A DNA stretch of 64,000 bases from Craspedostauros australis (GCA_026770025.1 JAMXDE010000003.1:496001-560000); one strand, 5' to 3'. Positions 21,812 to 33,278 are shown, counted from the stretch's first letter. The notes: generated by a model not told the origin, from the sequence alone. Numbers and translations are program-made.

Positions 21812-24287
21812 GGAGAAGCTTGTTGGCCATGTTTGAGAATGTATGTGAGTTGGGCACATGAGTTGTCCTGGTCAAGGTGGGGAAAGACAGCCATGGATAC
21901 AGTTCTGGCTGCCTCTGTTATCATCCTGGTTTGGATCATTGTCTTGCTAGCTTCTGTATTCTGGACATTCACTCTTTGTTGGTTGCTTGTGGTTGGCTCC
22001 TGAATTTGGTTTTTGGTGTTGATGGGTAGGCTGTCTCTACGCTTGATGGGTGGATTCGTGGGTATGGTGGGTATTGCCCTGAAGGGATCGCTGTTGGAGT
22101 TGCGATGGAGCTGCAATGAAATTGTCTCTGCTGAGAGGGAAGGGAATGGCGTTTTCCAGCCCCTGGACGCCCAGGTGGCCACGGGTAACCCCCGAGTGTA
22201 AGTGTTGGTAGGCAGATATATTCAGACACCATTCAGATAGTGGTGGGAGAGCAGAGTAGTTTGGGACATCAGCATTTCCTTCAGTTGGTTCTCTCTTGGG
22301 TTTACTCACAATTGGGAGTTCGGAGTGCCCTTCTGAGCGTGTTTGGGCGTTTGGGTGAATGTGTTGACGTTTGTGCTTGCAAGTGTGTGATGTTGGATGT
22401 GGTGATGCGTACGGTCTGCGTCGTTTGTTGACATGAATGATCACAACGTGACTTAGTCAGAGGGGTCGGCAATCGCTTGGACATGCACAAACTACACAGG
22501 AACAAGAATCCACGAAAAAATCATACTCGTTCCCATTCAGCAGCGCAGGTGAATGTGTGTGCTATGTTAGTACGGCAAGATAACAGTTGGCAAACAATCC
22601 AGATCTATTCTACACAGAAAATCAAAATCACGCAGAGTGGAATAGTAGGGTGCGAGTCGAGCATGCAGTGCACACGATGTTGTGACGAATGTAGAAGAGT
22701 ATGATACGAGATCACTCAGCAAAAACGTGCGGTGCAAAAAAGGAAGAGAAAGCGAGAATCGAACCGGAACAAAAGAATGTCGTCATTATGTTTTCAGAGT
22801 GCCCACAATACATAGCCGCGGCAGAGCATACAAACTTCAAATACCGTCGATTGCATTCGCACTCCCGCGACCAGTGTCGCAAACACACACTTCGAAATGG
22901 ATTGGCAAACGCTACGCTTCTGCAACCAAAACACACGCGAAAATCAGCTCTGATCTGAACCAGGTGGAATGAAGACGTCAATTCGAACGTCTGTCCAACC
23001 ACACGCAACTTTGGCGATGTCAAGCACCACGGAACATGTGACATCACACCGTACTTAACGAAAACAAGCACGACGTCATCGCAGGCTCGACTCCAATTAA
23101 CGTCCGTAACGTTCACATTGGCACTCGGAATTGTCCCAAATCAAGCTTCCCACCAAGCAAAACACAAAGAAAGCGAAAATCAGATAGAAATGGGTTCCAC
23201 GTGTCGTGACATGATCACCAAAAAAGGAAACGTCTGTCCGCTTGCACCGTATTTTGCCTCTAAAACAGTAAACTGCCACCCGTATAATTTTATAACTAAG
23301 GCCTGGACTCACCATCTAACACCTGAATGATGTTACCAGCATGATAAAGTATATAAATGTAGGTTTTGATTTTTATGAGGGGCCGTACAAGCTTGGGCCA
23401 AAATGCATTCTGGATGGACCGCACCGCTTTTCGCTCACACGGGTCATACACATGATGAAGATGACGATGAAGATGGCACAACGAGTCCAGGTGCTGCTGA
23501 GAGCCCTACACAAACCTTGACAAACATGCTCCATGACAACCTTACCAGGATCAAGCCATCTATGGAAGGAGTTGAGATTCAATGAGGGACAGACTATTAC
23601 CGAACACGGTATCAACCCGATGGGAGAAATTCTTGTTTTGGCGCGAAATCTTCCGACTTGATCGACCACCAAATCTTTTCTCCTCCTTCCTCTCCTCCAT
23701 TCACGAATCCGTCATGACTCAAACCTGACCGACCTGACTCACACCCCACCTGGGAACTATATGCTCTTCAGATCCTCCTTACTACAACATACCTCGATTC
23801 CTTCATGCTGATGACCACCACACTACCACCGTGGTCTCAACATGTGTATCCAACTTGCTTCAACTCAAGCAATGGAATCCGAGGGTCAGCTTCAGCCACA
23901 GCCACTGCTTCATGACCGTCACCACTGAGTGTCATGACCTACACTGCAGTGTAACTACATGTACAGAGAGCAAAGCACTGTAATGATTGTCTACTCTGTT
24001 GCACTGAATCAAGTACATCAGTGCAGGGTCTCGCCAAGTTGTGTGGCATCGTTTCTTCACCCTACTAACACCACTAAGCTAACTCATAATAAACAGACAA
24101 GGATTAGCTACAAAGCACTCTACTACTCATCGTTACAGTTACAACTCTTCAATCAGTACACCTCTCTTGAACTGCATCACACGGCTATCCCGAAGCCGGC
24201 AGATTCACAAGGCATCCTCCACCGATTCGCGCCGCCTACGCCCGAATCCTAACTGAAGGTTCCCACCAAACATGCCTCAAAGGGGCG
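21812..24287. other. Sparse region, no supportable gene
   Basis: Frames are short and lack motifs on both strands. Composition shifts from GT-rich (21.8-22.4 kb) to A-rich (22.5-23.2 kb) to mixed. A tRNA-like T-arm near 22757 on the minus strand has no surrounding cloverleaf. Confidence 0.4.
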
Positions 24288-24712
24288 TATTGGAGCGTGA
24301 GCGAAAACGGACATCGAATCAAACAGGTCGAAGATGTCACGCTGAGCGCAGGAAGCGCGAGAGCACAAGCAACACAGAGGATGACCGATGAGAATGAGTC
24401 AGCCGCTGTCATCGACAAGAACAAGAACAAAGACAAGAGCAACAGCAGAAAAGCTCATAATTTCAATTAGGTTACACCATCAACATCACCATCTGTATCA
24501 CCACATTCTGTTAAGTTCATGGAGATTGTGAAATTGTTTCCCTTCCTTGGTGTGAAGAACCTTTTGAAAATCTATTGGAGCCCCTAACACACATGCGCTA
24601 CATTGCAGAAGTTCTCACAAACTTCTGTTGCATCTTCTACAGAAACAGGCAGTCCGCGCAGTACACCTCTGCGAAGATCACCACAGAGGAGTGTCTTGCC
24701 TTGATACCATGA
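24288..24712 (+). pseudogene. PIF/Harbinger transposase, 3' part
   Basis: The first 226 bp (24288-24513) match 5062-5287 without gaps and with about nine differences, nearly all transitions. GT at 24297 and AG at 24514-24515 bound a 219-nt candidate intron. After it the frame reads FMEIVKLFPFLGVK and then KIYWSP, and after a one-base frame change near 24580 it continues THMRYIAEVLTNFCCIFYR up to a TGA at 24710-24712. This is the block that follows the catalytic Glu region in Harbinger transposases (the F-x3-K...Y...LTN-C pattern). The upstream exons are absent, so this is the complementary piece to the remnant at 4.4-5.3 kb, from another copy of the same family. Confidence 0.65.
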
Positions 24713-24845
24713 ATCACAATAAGTTGTCTGATACACACAATAGATGTTTAGGATCCATTTATATTCAAATTGTATCCTCCATCTTGTGTGGGATGCTCCA
24801 CAGTTGATTGGGTGGATAATCAGCAGTGCCAGTGAAGTCGACAGT

Positions 24846-25656
24846 TGTCGAGATGTACATGTGAGTATATGTCGAGATGTACGTGTATATGTGCATCGTC
24901 CACCCGTTATTCTCTCATACGCACTTGGACGGTATAACTACATTCGTGTCGATAGTATACTGTGATTCGTCAGAATTACAGGGGAAACGGAACACACGAA
25001 AAGGGGCAAGATTTCTGGAGGAAATTTGCAAATTACGATTTCTGAGAGAATTGGAAAATCGTCCGTCCATCCATCAATGGTACCAAGAGAATCTCGAGGT
25101 ACTTCCCAACTAAACCTCAGATGACGATATCATCTGACAGACCACTGCATCACCGATGGAACGTGACATCTGGAGAGCAGAAGGACACCTACTGACGTCG
25201 ACAAGATGTCATCATGTCACCACGTCGACATCTGTCTCCAAGTCAGAGCAGGAGGTGAAGATCCGATGACTGAAGAGGATCAGCATGATGGATACAGAAG
25301 GTGAACTTCAAATGGCGAGTACTCATGGAGTAGGAGCCAGTACTGAACGAACGGAGTGTCGAATGCGGAGTACGCATCGAACACGGAGTATCGTGCAGCA
25401 TGAGTGTACGATGTCAAGAGAGAATACAGAGAGGAGCGAGAGAGGATCTCGCACACCGACTCATAGTCGTGTCGTGTCGGGAACGTTTCGGAGAACTGAA
25501 TCTACGAAACAGATTGAAGCGCCGAGAGCATCGGGCAAGAGAACGGGCGTACACCGAGAGCATCGGAGTAGCCAAGTAATGAAATAGCAAGCGAACGACT
25601 ATCAACCAACACCACCTTCCACGATCGTAAGTTACCGTGCGCGGAACTTGCCAACA
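24846..25656 (+). repeat. E2 5' LTR
   Basis: 811 bp, TG...CA. The first 24 bp and the next stretch (from 24870) both begin TGTCGAGATGTAC. A short hairpin, CAGATGA...TCATCTG, lies about 280 bp in. The next 12 bp inside (25657-25668) are the palindrome CGTTTATAAACG. Confidence 0.96.
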
Positions 25657-25739
25657 CGTTTATAAACGGATAGATCAGGGCGAGCCCGCGGATCGGATCA
25701 TACGAGGAAGACGAACATCATTCAAGAGCAGCAGGCTGA

Positions 25740-28700
25740 ATGAGCGAGGAAGAGGAATTGAGAGAAATCCCTCTGTCCAACCCGACCATCAAGCGAGAAG
25801 AAGGTGCGAGTGAGACTCCACCACGACAAGAGAAGGAAGCAGCCGCGGCTACTGTCCTATCAGGCGCAGACGCAAGCGCAATCGACGAGACCGAAGAAGA
25901 ACGGTCTGCGAGGCTACATCGCGAGGAGGAGAGGATCTTCAAGGCGATCAAGCAAGAGGAGACTGGTGTGACGAAGAGCATTCGCACAGCCAAACGAGGT
26001 GGTAAAAGTGAGACACCACCAGGAGGAGAATTTGTGACGAAAACAATCTCCGCGCAACAACAGGCGAAAATCGAAAAAGTGACAACACAGAAACAGACGG
26101 AAATCAAGGGCGCGAGCGCACCTACAACGAAACAACGAATCAACATGGCGACATCAGCCAACATGAACAAGCGACGCATCAAGGCGCCGATGTTCAGCGG
26201 TGAACAGGAAGACTACAGCGCATGGGAGTCCCAAGCGAAAGCATACGCTCGTGCACAGAAGACGAGAGACGTGATGTTGGGCAAAACCAAGGTGCCAACA
26301 GTGAGTGAGATCGCGGCAGCCACCGGCGATGACAAGGATGCGATGGAAGAGATCTACGAGCTGGGATGCGACTGCTTCAGCGATCTGATCCTCATGATGG
26401 ATGCAGAGAAAGGAAAAGGCAAGCAGGCCATCCAGTACATTAACCAATGCATCTCCGACGACTACCCCGAAGGAGACGCACACGCAGCGTGGAACGTTCT
26501 CGCGGAGAAGTTCCGACCATCCGACGCGGTGACGAAGATCAAACTCAAGCGCCAATTCAACAACGAAAGGATGAAGAGAGACACAGACCCCGACATCTAC
26601 ATCACACGCCTCGAGAGTCTACGATCGCGTCTCCACGATGTCAAGTACGAGATCACGGACGAGGAAATGATCATGCAGATCCTCAGCACGGTGAGCAACG
26701 AATACAGAACTCACATCGTGAACTTCCAACTCCAACTCACGTTCAATCCGGAACTGATTACCATCAACACGATCAGAGGAGTACTCCGTACTGCATACGC
26801 CACTCACAGAGGAGGCAAGGCATACGTCGACGATTTCCAAGACAGCAACACGAAGAGCAACGACACCGGCTTTACGAGCACCGGTAACTTCAAGGGTACT
26901 TGCCACAACTGTGGCGTGTATGGCCATAGATCCGCCGATTGTCCAGAACGCAAGAAATCGAACAACAAGAAAAACAACAACAAGATGAACGTAAAGCGCA
27001 ACAACAATCGCAACAAGGGAAGCGGCTTCAACGGGAAGTGCAACTACTGTGGCATCTTCGGACACCGCGAGGCGGAGTGCCGAAAGAAGAAGTTCAACGA
27101 GAACAAGAAAGCCAATGAACAAGCCAACGCGGCTACGGAAGGACACGACAAGAGCGGGTACGAGATGGTACTCTCGGCAAAGGATTTGCCACTCTGCATG
27201 TTGGTGTCCGACGACTACATCGAAGACTCCTTCTTCGATAACTTCGAGTGCGTCGGGAATGACGACGAAGTGCAGGGCGATGAGATCGTCCCGGCGTGGC
27301 TCAGTGAGGAGCCAATCATCCACGAGGTGGATCCAAGACGCGAAGTGAGCTACGAATGCTGCTTCAACGCGCACGACCTGATCGGTTCATACGGCGACGA
27401 AGCTGAGATGGACAGCGAGGCCAACGATAGCGACATCGAAGAGGCCATGAGTGAAGAGGCCGACGACAGAGGCCAAGACGAAACGAACAGCGGCGCGGCG
27501 CCGCCTCCTCCAGCGGCGGGGAACAACAGATCGGGCATCTTCGACGAAGATGACAGCGATGATACCGAAGATCATCCGGACGACAGCTTCAATCCAAACG
27601 AGCGCGTCGTCTATCCAAGAGACATCGAATTTCCAGCGATTGAAAATCCCAACGAATCCAACCACATTCATCGTCATTACACCCTCCCATACGCAACAGA
27701 AACAGCAATGGTGATCCAGAAGCAACTCATCTTCGATGCAGTAATGGAAGCAGGAACGAACCTCTTCCCAGGGCATGTGCAAGGAGTGCTCAGACCAATA
27801 TGGGTGAACATGATGGGATCCATCCTATCCGAGAACTTCAGATCAATCGAAGAGATTCTCGCCAACACGATCGTCATCAATCGCATACTGGAAGCGAACG
27901 AGACAGAGACGATCCCAGAGACGGATCTGCATTACATCCTTGGAGGATGCATGCGTGTGCTCTTGCGCGAGCGACCACGCGTCCACCCATACGATCCAGC
28001 CACAGGATCACATCGAAACAACACGATTCCATCGGACTACGCACAACTACCCGACGACATGGATGACGAGGAACATCACAATCCATACAACGAAGATGGA
28101 GTTCACGAGGATGACGATGACGGCAGCTTCGACGACGAGATAGCTGCGGCAGCCGTGGAGCAGCTCCACGAGCTGAGCACCAGATACAAGGACAAGGTCA
28201 ACAAGGACACCTGGCTCGCCGACAGCGGAGCTTCGTGTCACATCGTCAATTCAGACGCCGCTCTCTTCAACGTGCGGTACGTCAAGTCCTTTGTCCAAGT
28301 GGGAGACAGCACGAAGCTGGATTCTCCCAAAATGGGATCCATTCGCTTGAAGGTCAAGCAACGAGACAACACTGGCCACACCATCCGGCTCGATGATGTA
28401 AAGTACACACCGAAAATGGCGGTGAACCTTTTCTCCACGAACAAGGCTCTGTACAACGGTTATCAGCTTGGTAACAACGGCATCCTGATGGACATCATCA
28501 ACGGATCCGGAACGAAGATCGTATTCGACCGAGTCTTCCCCACAGCCAACGGATTCATCACGGGAGTGCAGATGCATCCCATCATGCCAACGAACGACGA
28601 CAAGACTTGTACAGCCATCGTCAAGAATCCATCCAAGGAGATCAGCGCGGTGAACCTGCATCGAATGCTCGGCCACGCGCCACTCGAAACCATGAAGCGA

Positions 28701-31700
28701 ACAGCCGCCCAATACGGATGGAAGATTATCGGCGAGATGCCGGTATGTCGCGACTGCGCGGTCGCGAACGCAAGAGTGAAGAACATCCCGAAGGCAACCA
28801 TTCCAAGAGCAACTCGCCGTGGCGAACGGCTCTTCATTGACATTAGTTACACTAAACACATAAGCTTCGGAGATAAACGCTACTGGACCCTGATCGTGGA
28901 CGACTGCACGGATCACTGCTGGAGTTTCTTCCTCAAGAACAAGAGTGATCAACCAGGGTACATCAAACGATTCATCCAAACGATCAAGTCACACACAGGT
29001 GACCAACAGATCATCTTCCGAGGTGACAACAGCGGAGAGAACAAATCCACGCAGGATATTCTCATCGATGCAGGACTGAACGTGAAATTCGAATTCACGG
29101 CATCGAACACACCGCAACAGAACGGTAGAGTAGAACGCAAGTTCGCGTACCTCTACACCAAGATCCGCTCCATGCTCAACGGAGCACAGCTCGACGAAGA
29201 ATATAGGCATGGCCTGTGGGCAGCAGCTGCTAGCACTGCCACCGCCATCGCAAACATCACCGTAGCGAAGAATCAAAAGGAGTCACCACATCGACAATTC
29301 TTCGGCAACGATCCACCATACGCGGATGCACTCCGCACTTTCGGAGAGGTGGGTGTTGTGAAGACTACCTACGGCGGGATTACCGCCAAGCTCAAGAATA
29401 GAGGAGAAGAGATGGTGTTCATCGGATATGCACACCAACACGCATCAGGGGTCTATAACATGTACAGACCATCAACCAAGTCACTCATTTGTTCACGTGA
29501 CATTAAGTGGCTCAACCAATCATACGGACAGTCCCGTGGCTGGGCACCAGCACCGAACATATCCAACGAAACAGAGACAACGGACGCAGACGGCTTCACA
29601 ACCATCGGACGGAAGGGAGCAACGCCAAGAACGGCAACGCGTCAAACATCGAAAGCAAAGAGAGTATCTTTCGCTAATAACAACAGATACCATATCCTAT
29701 CAGACAGTGATGATGAGGATGATGAGGACGATGGAGCAGTGACCCAACTAATCCATAACAACGAGGAAGATTGGAGCGAATCCAATCATGAGGATGATGA
29801 GATCACACCAACCGGCGATGAAGCCGATGACGACACAGGCATCACTCCTCCGAACACACCAGCAAGGTCCACACATGGCACACCATCCGGACCTCCACCG
29901 AGCAAGCCAAGCAAGCGTGACATATCCAGAAAGGAGAGGATCCGACGTCACGAAGCACGAGGCAGGAAGGGAGAAGCAAACCCCAAATCAACTACAGGGA
30001 AGAGTATTCCCAGAGCTCTGCGTGAGCTCGCAGACTTCAACGAACGAGGTCGAAAGGAAGAAGGCTATGAGAGCGATTCATCATCCAATGACGCGAGTGA
30101 CGAACTCAATGACGAAGTGACTAACGACTCCAACAACGAAACTACAGATGACGAAGAAATCGTGGATGAAGGAGACATCGAAATCACTCACCACAGCACA
30201 ACAGGACTATACGGGATGAACGCAATCAACACCGATGCACCAGCGATCGATATCGGACTATCGATGCAGGACGAGAACCAGGAACAAGAGAAGCACATCG
30301 AACCAACAACATTCGATGGAGCCTTCAATCACCCAGATCCCATTCATCAGAAGGGATATCGAGCAGCCATCAAGAAGGAGTTCGACTCCATGGACACACG
30401 CAAGGTGTACAGCAAGATCAAACGAGACGCCATCCCACGCGGCCGCAGGTGCTGCAAGTGCAAATGGGTCTTCAAGCTGAAACGTGACGGCACACATCGA
30501 GCGCGGCTCGTTGCATGTGGCTATTCACAAATCGCAGGAGTGGACTTCCAAGAGCATTACTCACCCGTCATCCATGACGTGACCTACCGAGTCATGATGG
30601 TGATCATGCTGATCAAGAAGATGGACTGCGCACTCGTCGATGTCGTAACGGCATTCCTACATGGAGACCTCGACGAGGAGATCTACATGAACTGTCCCAA
30701 CGGGATGGATCATCAACCAGACGAAGCCCTGACCCTACACAAGCCAATCTACGGGCTTGTGCAGAGCGCCAGGCAATGGTTCAAGATGTTGGTATCGACC
30801 CTCAAGAACATCAACTTCGAACAGAGCGCAGCAGACCCGTGCCTGTTCTACAGGAAGACGAACGAAGGAAGCATGATCGTGGCCATCTACGTGGACGATT
30901 GCTTCTGCTGCGGAGACTCCAAGGCACTGGAGACATTCCTGAAGGATATCCAAGGCAGCAAGTTCAAGGTGACAATCGAGCGTGGACTCGGAGACTACCT
31001 CAGCTGCAACATCGAACTGAGCCATGACAAGACTAGAGCGACATTGCGTCAACCACACCTCATCCGACATCTCATCGAAGAGTTCGGAACCAAGGTTGAG
31101 AAGATGCAGCGCTATGGGACACCGGGAACCCCGGGTCAGATCATCGTACGACCATCCAAAGATAATGGACTGCAGAAAGTCGGACCGGAAGAACATGCCG
31201 AGTACCGCCGAGGCGTCGGTATGCTACTCTTCCTCATCAAGCACTCGCGACCAGACATCGCGAACCCTGTGAGGGAACTCTCCAAGGTATTGATCGGGCC
31301 CACCAAGGCCGCAATGAAGGAGATGTATCGAATCATCAAGTATGTGATCGATACAAAGGACTATGGATTGAAGATCCATCCAGCGCGTCCAGACAACGAC
31401 GGCTGGGACATGGAACTCTTCTGCGATAGCGAATACGCAGGAGACAAGAACACGAGAATCAGCGTAGGGGGATTCATCCTATACCTGTGCAAGGTACCAA
31501 TCCTTTGGCGATCCAAGGCACAGAAGGCCGTCACACTCAGCTCATCCGAAGCAGAATACGTTGCCCTTTCCGAAGCGGCAAAGGAGATCTTCTTCGTCGT
31601 ACAGCTACTCGAAAGTGTGGGCATCCCAGTAAAGACACCGATCAAGGTCCGCGTGGACAACATCGGAGCAATCTTCATCGCCAAGAACCCATCAACATCC

Positions 31701-31886
31701 CAGCGATCGCGGCACATCGACGTGCGCCATCACTACGTGAGGAACATGGTAATCAACAAAACCATCGAAATCATTTTTGTCAAATCCGAGCAGAACACAA
31801 GCGACGGATTCACCAAGAACATCAAGGCCGACTTGCAACGCGAACATGAGAAGTCGTACCTTGACACATCGAGAACATTCGAATGA
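25740..31886 (+). CDS. E2 copia Gag-Pol polyprotein
   Basis: 2,048 codons. CCHC knuckles are at residues 388-401 and 434-447. The protease DSGASC motif has its Asp at 828. The integrase finger has H974, H979, C1003 and C1006, and the catalytic triad is D1034, D1096, E1132 with the standard 35-residue gap before Glu. The RT begins near 1570 and its YVDD occupies 1717-1720. RNase H has D1896 and E1937. About 350 residues between the second knuckle and the protease are strongly acidic, with Pro-rich patches, and a second acidic stretch lies between integrase and RT; neither has a recognised fold. The start Met is 83 bp inside the 5' LTR, after a purine-rich leader. All hallmark residues are present. 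Confidence 0.96.
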   Translation: MSEEEELREIPLSNPTIKREEGASETPPRQEKEAAAATVLSGADASAIDETEEERSARLHREEERIFKAIKQEETGVTKSIRTAKRGGKSETPPGGEFVTKTISAQQQAKIEKVTTQKQTEIKGASAPTTKQRINMATSANMNKRRIKAPMFSGEQEDYSAWESQAKAYARAQKTRDVMLGKTKVPTVSEIAAATGDDKDAMEEIYELGCDCFSDLILMMDAEKGKGKQAIQYINQCISDDYPEGDAHAAWNVLAEKFRPSDAVTKIKLKRQFNNERMKRDTDPDIYITRLESLRSRLHDVKYEITDEEMIMQILSTVSNEYRTHIVNFQLQLTFNPELITINTIRGVLRTAYATHRGGKAYVDDFQDSNTKSNDTGFTSTGNFKGTCHNCGVYGHRSADCPERKKSNNKKNNNKMNVKRNNNRNKGSGFNGKCNYCGIFGHREAECRKKKFNENKKANEQANAATEGHDKSGYEMVLSAKDLPLCMLVSDDYIEDSFFDNFECVGNDDEVQGDEIVPAWLSEEPIIHEVDPRREVSYECCFNAHDLIGSYGDEAEMDSEANDSDIEEAMSEEADDRGQDETNSGAAPPPPAAGNNRSGIFDEDDSDDTEDHPDDSFNPNERVVYPRDIEFPAIENPNESNHIHRHYTLPYATETAMVIQKQLIFDAVMEAGTNLFPGHVQGVLRPIWVNMMGSILSENFRSIEEILANTIVINRILEANETETIPETDLHYILGGCMRVLLRERPRVHPYDPATGSHRNNTIPSDYAQLPDDMDDEEHHNPYNEDGVHEDDDDGSFDDEIAAAAVEQLHELSTRYKDKVNKDTWLADSGASCHIVNSDAALFNVRYVKSFVQVGDSTKLDSPKMGSIRLKVKQRDNTGHTIRLDDVKYTPKMAVNLFSTNKALYNGYQLGNNGILMDIINGSGTKIVFDRVFPTANGFITGVQMHPIMPTNDDKTCTAIVKNPSKEISAVNLHRMLGHAPLETMKRTAAQYGWKIIGEMPVCRDCAVANARVKNIPKATIPRATRRGERLFIDISYTKHISFGDKRYWTLIVDDCTDHCWSFFLKNKSDQPGYIKRFIQTIKSHTGDQQIIFRGDNSGENKSTQDILIDAGLNVKFEFTASNTPQQNGRVERKFAYLYTKIRSMLNGAQLDEEYRHGLWAAAASTATAIANITVAKNQKESPHRQFFGNDPPYADALRTFGEVGVVKTTYGGITAKLKNRGEEMVFIGYAHQHASGVYNMYRPSTKSLICSRDIKWLNQSYGQSRGWAPAPNISNETETTDADGFTTIGRKGATPRTATRQTSKAKRVSFANNNRYHILSDSDDEDDEDDGAVTQLIHNNEEDWSESNHEDDEITPTGDEADDDTGITPPNTPARSTHGTPSGPPPSKPSKRDISRKERIRRHEARGRKGEANPKSTTGKSIPRALRELADFNERGRKEEGYESDSSSNDASDELNDEVTNDSNNETTDDEEIVDEGDIEITHHSTTGLYGMNAINTDAPAIDIGLSMQDENQEQEKHIEPTTFDGAFNHPDPIHQKGYRAAIKKEFDSMDTRKVYSKIKRDAIPRGRRCCKCKWVFKLKRDGTHRARLVACGYSQIAGVDFQEHYSPVIHDVTYRVMMVIMLIKKMDCALVDVVTAFLHGDLDEEIYMNCPNGMDHQPDEALTLHKPIYGLVQSARQWFKMLVSTLKNINFEQSAADPCLFYRKTNEGSMIVAIYVDDCFCCGDSKALETFLKDIQGSKFKVTIERGLGDYLSCNIELSHDKTRATLRQPHLIRHLIEEFGTKVEKMQRYGTPGTPGQIIVRPSKDNGLQKVGPEEHAEYRRGVGMLLFLIKHSRPDIANPVRELSKVLIGPTKAAMKEMYRIIKYVIDTKDYGLKIHPARPDNDGWDMELFCDSEYAGDKNTRISVGGFILYLCKVPILWRSKAQKAVTLSSSEAEYVALSEAAKEIFFVVQLLESVGIPVKTPIKVRVDNIGAIFIAKNPSTSQRSRHIDVRHHYVRNMVINKTIEIIFVKSEQNTSDGFTKNIKADLQREHEKSYLDTSRTFE

Positions 31887-31906
31887 CCGAATGCACATAG
31901 GAAGGG

Positions 31907-32717
31907 TGTCGAGATGTACATGTGAGTATATGTCGAGATGTACGTGTATATGTGCATCGTCCACCCGTTATTCTCTCATACGCACTTGGACGGTATAACT
32001 ACATTCGTGTCGATAGTATACTGTGATTCGTCAGAATTACAGGGGAAACGGAACACACGAAAAGGGGCAAGATTTCTGGAGGAAATTTGCAAATTACGAT
32101 TTCTGAGAGAATTGGAAAATCGTCCGTCCATCCATCAATGGTACCAAGAGAATCTCGAGGTACTTCCCAACTAAACCTCAGATGACGATATCATCTGACA
32201 GACCACTGCATCACCGATGGAACGTGACATCTGGAGAGCAGAAGGACACCTACTGACGTCGACAAGATGTCATCATGTCACCACGTCGACATCTGTCTCC
32301 AAGTCAGAGCAGGAGGTGAAGATCCGATGACTGAAGAGGATCAGCATGATGGATACAGAAGGTGAACTTCAAATGGCGAGTACTCATGGAGTAGGAGCCA
32401 GTACTGAACGAACGGAGTGTCGAATGCGGAGTACGCATCGAACACGGAGTATCGTGCAGCATGAGTGTACGATGTCAAGAGAGAATACAGAGAGGAGCGA
32501 GAGAGGATCTCGCACACCGACTCATAGTCGTGTCGTGTCGGGAACGTTTCGGAGAACTGAATCTACGAAACAGATTGAAGCGCCGAGAGCATCGGGCAAG
32601 AGAACGGGCGTACACCGAGAGGATCGGAGTAGCCAAGTAATGAAATAGCAAGCGAACGACTATCAACCAACACCACCTTCCACGATCGTAAGTTACCGTG
32701 CGCGGAACTTGCCAACA
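31907..32717 (+). repeat. E2 3' LTR
   Basis: 811 bp, about one difference from the 5' LTR. It follows a purine tract ending at 31906. Confidence 0.96.
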
Positions 32718-33278
32718 GACAGTGACGACCATGCAACAGGGACACCCGGCAAATGCATTGAAACGTGTGTCATTTGACTCGTTTGACCATAAAATAAATC
32801 GAGACTATTTAATCGAGTTAGTCTTCTCTCTAAGATCTTTGTCTTTGCATTCGATGAAAATGACCATGAAACGTCTTGTCGTTAAGTACATTATTTAATG
32901 AGATCGTGTTGTGGTGTTCAATGACCGTCTTTGTGCCTATAGTTGCTTAAGTCACGAATTAATCTGGTGCACAAATGAAAGTGCATTTAATGCACTTCAA
33001 ATGCATTTTTTGAACTCCAAGTGCATTTAATGCACGTCAACTGCATTTAATGCACTCCACATGCATTTTTTGGTGAGAGCGCACAGGTTGCGGGACTCGC
33101 TGGAGATGGTTGTGTGTGGGTTGGCGATTGGTTTGGAAGTCCATCTGTTCACGTTGCTTCGTGTCGTTCCATGGCAGCCCCAGTTATCTTGAGTGCATGA
33201 TCACCACGAAGGTGGAAAGGCCTCCACACAAATCGCGATACTCTTCAAGAACTTCAGACGCCTCGCGATGATGGCTCT
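32718..33278. other. Intergenic with palindromic minisatellite
   Basis: Starts with the right E2 target duplication GACAGT. AT-rich at 32780-32980, then the 20-bp repeat array listed separately. No gene seen. Confidence 0.6.
32981..33073. repeat. 20-bp palindromic tandem repeat
   Basis: About 4.6 units with an exact 20-bp period. Units one and three contain the perfect 15-base palindrome GTGCATTTAATGCAC, unit four a near copy, and units two and five a degenerate form with a T-run. Each unit can fold into a short hairpin. Confidence 0.85.

Larger units (their letters stand above)
24846..32717 (+). mobile_element. Ty1/copia LTR retrotransposon E2, looks whole
   Basis: 7,872 bp with 811-bp LTRs that differ at about one position, a 6-bp target duplication GACAGT (24840-24845 and 32718-32723), one large gag-pol frame and a purine tract AGGAAGGG next to the 3' LTR. 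The near-identical LTRs make it the youngest insertion in the window. It sits 133 bp downstream of the Harbinger remnant. Confidence 0.97.

Noticed and set aside
22712-22800. Possible minus-strand tRNA from a T-arm-like GGTTCGATTC
   Set aside because: No acceptor stem, D arm or anticodon arm can be folded around it.
24877-25113. A 78-codon frame repeated in many LTR copies (starts MYVYMC)
   Set aside because: It lies inside the LTR and is open in several copies because they share a recent ancestor. It differs between copies without a sign of codon-level constraint and has no motif.
32981-33073. CRISPR-like regular repeat
   Set aside because: Units are contiguous with no spacers, and the context is eukaryotic.
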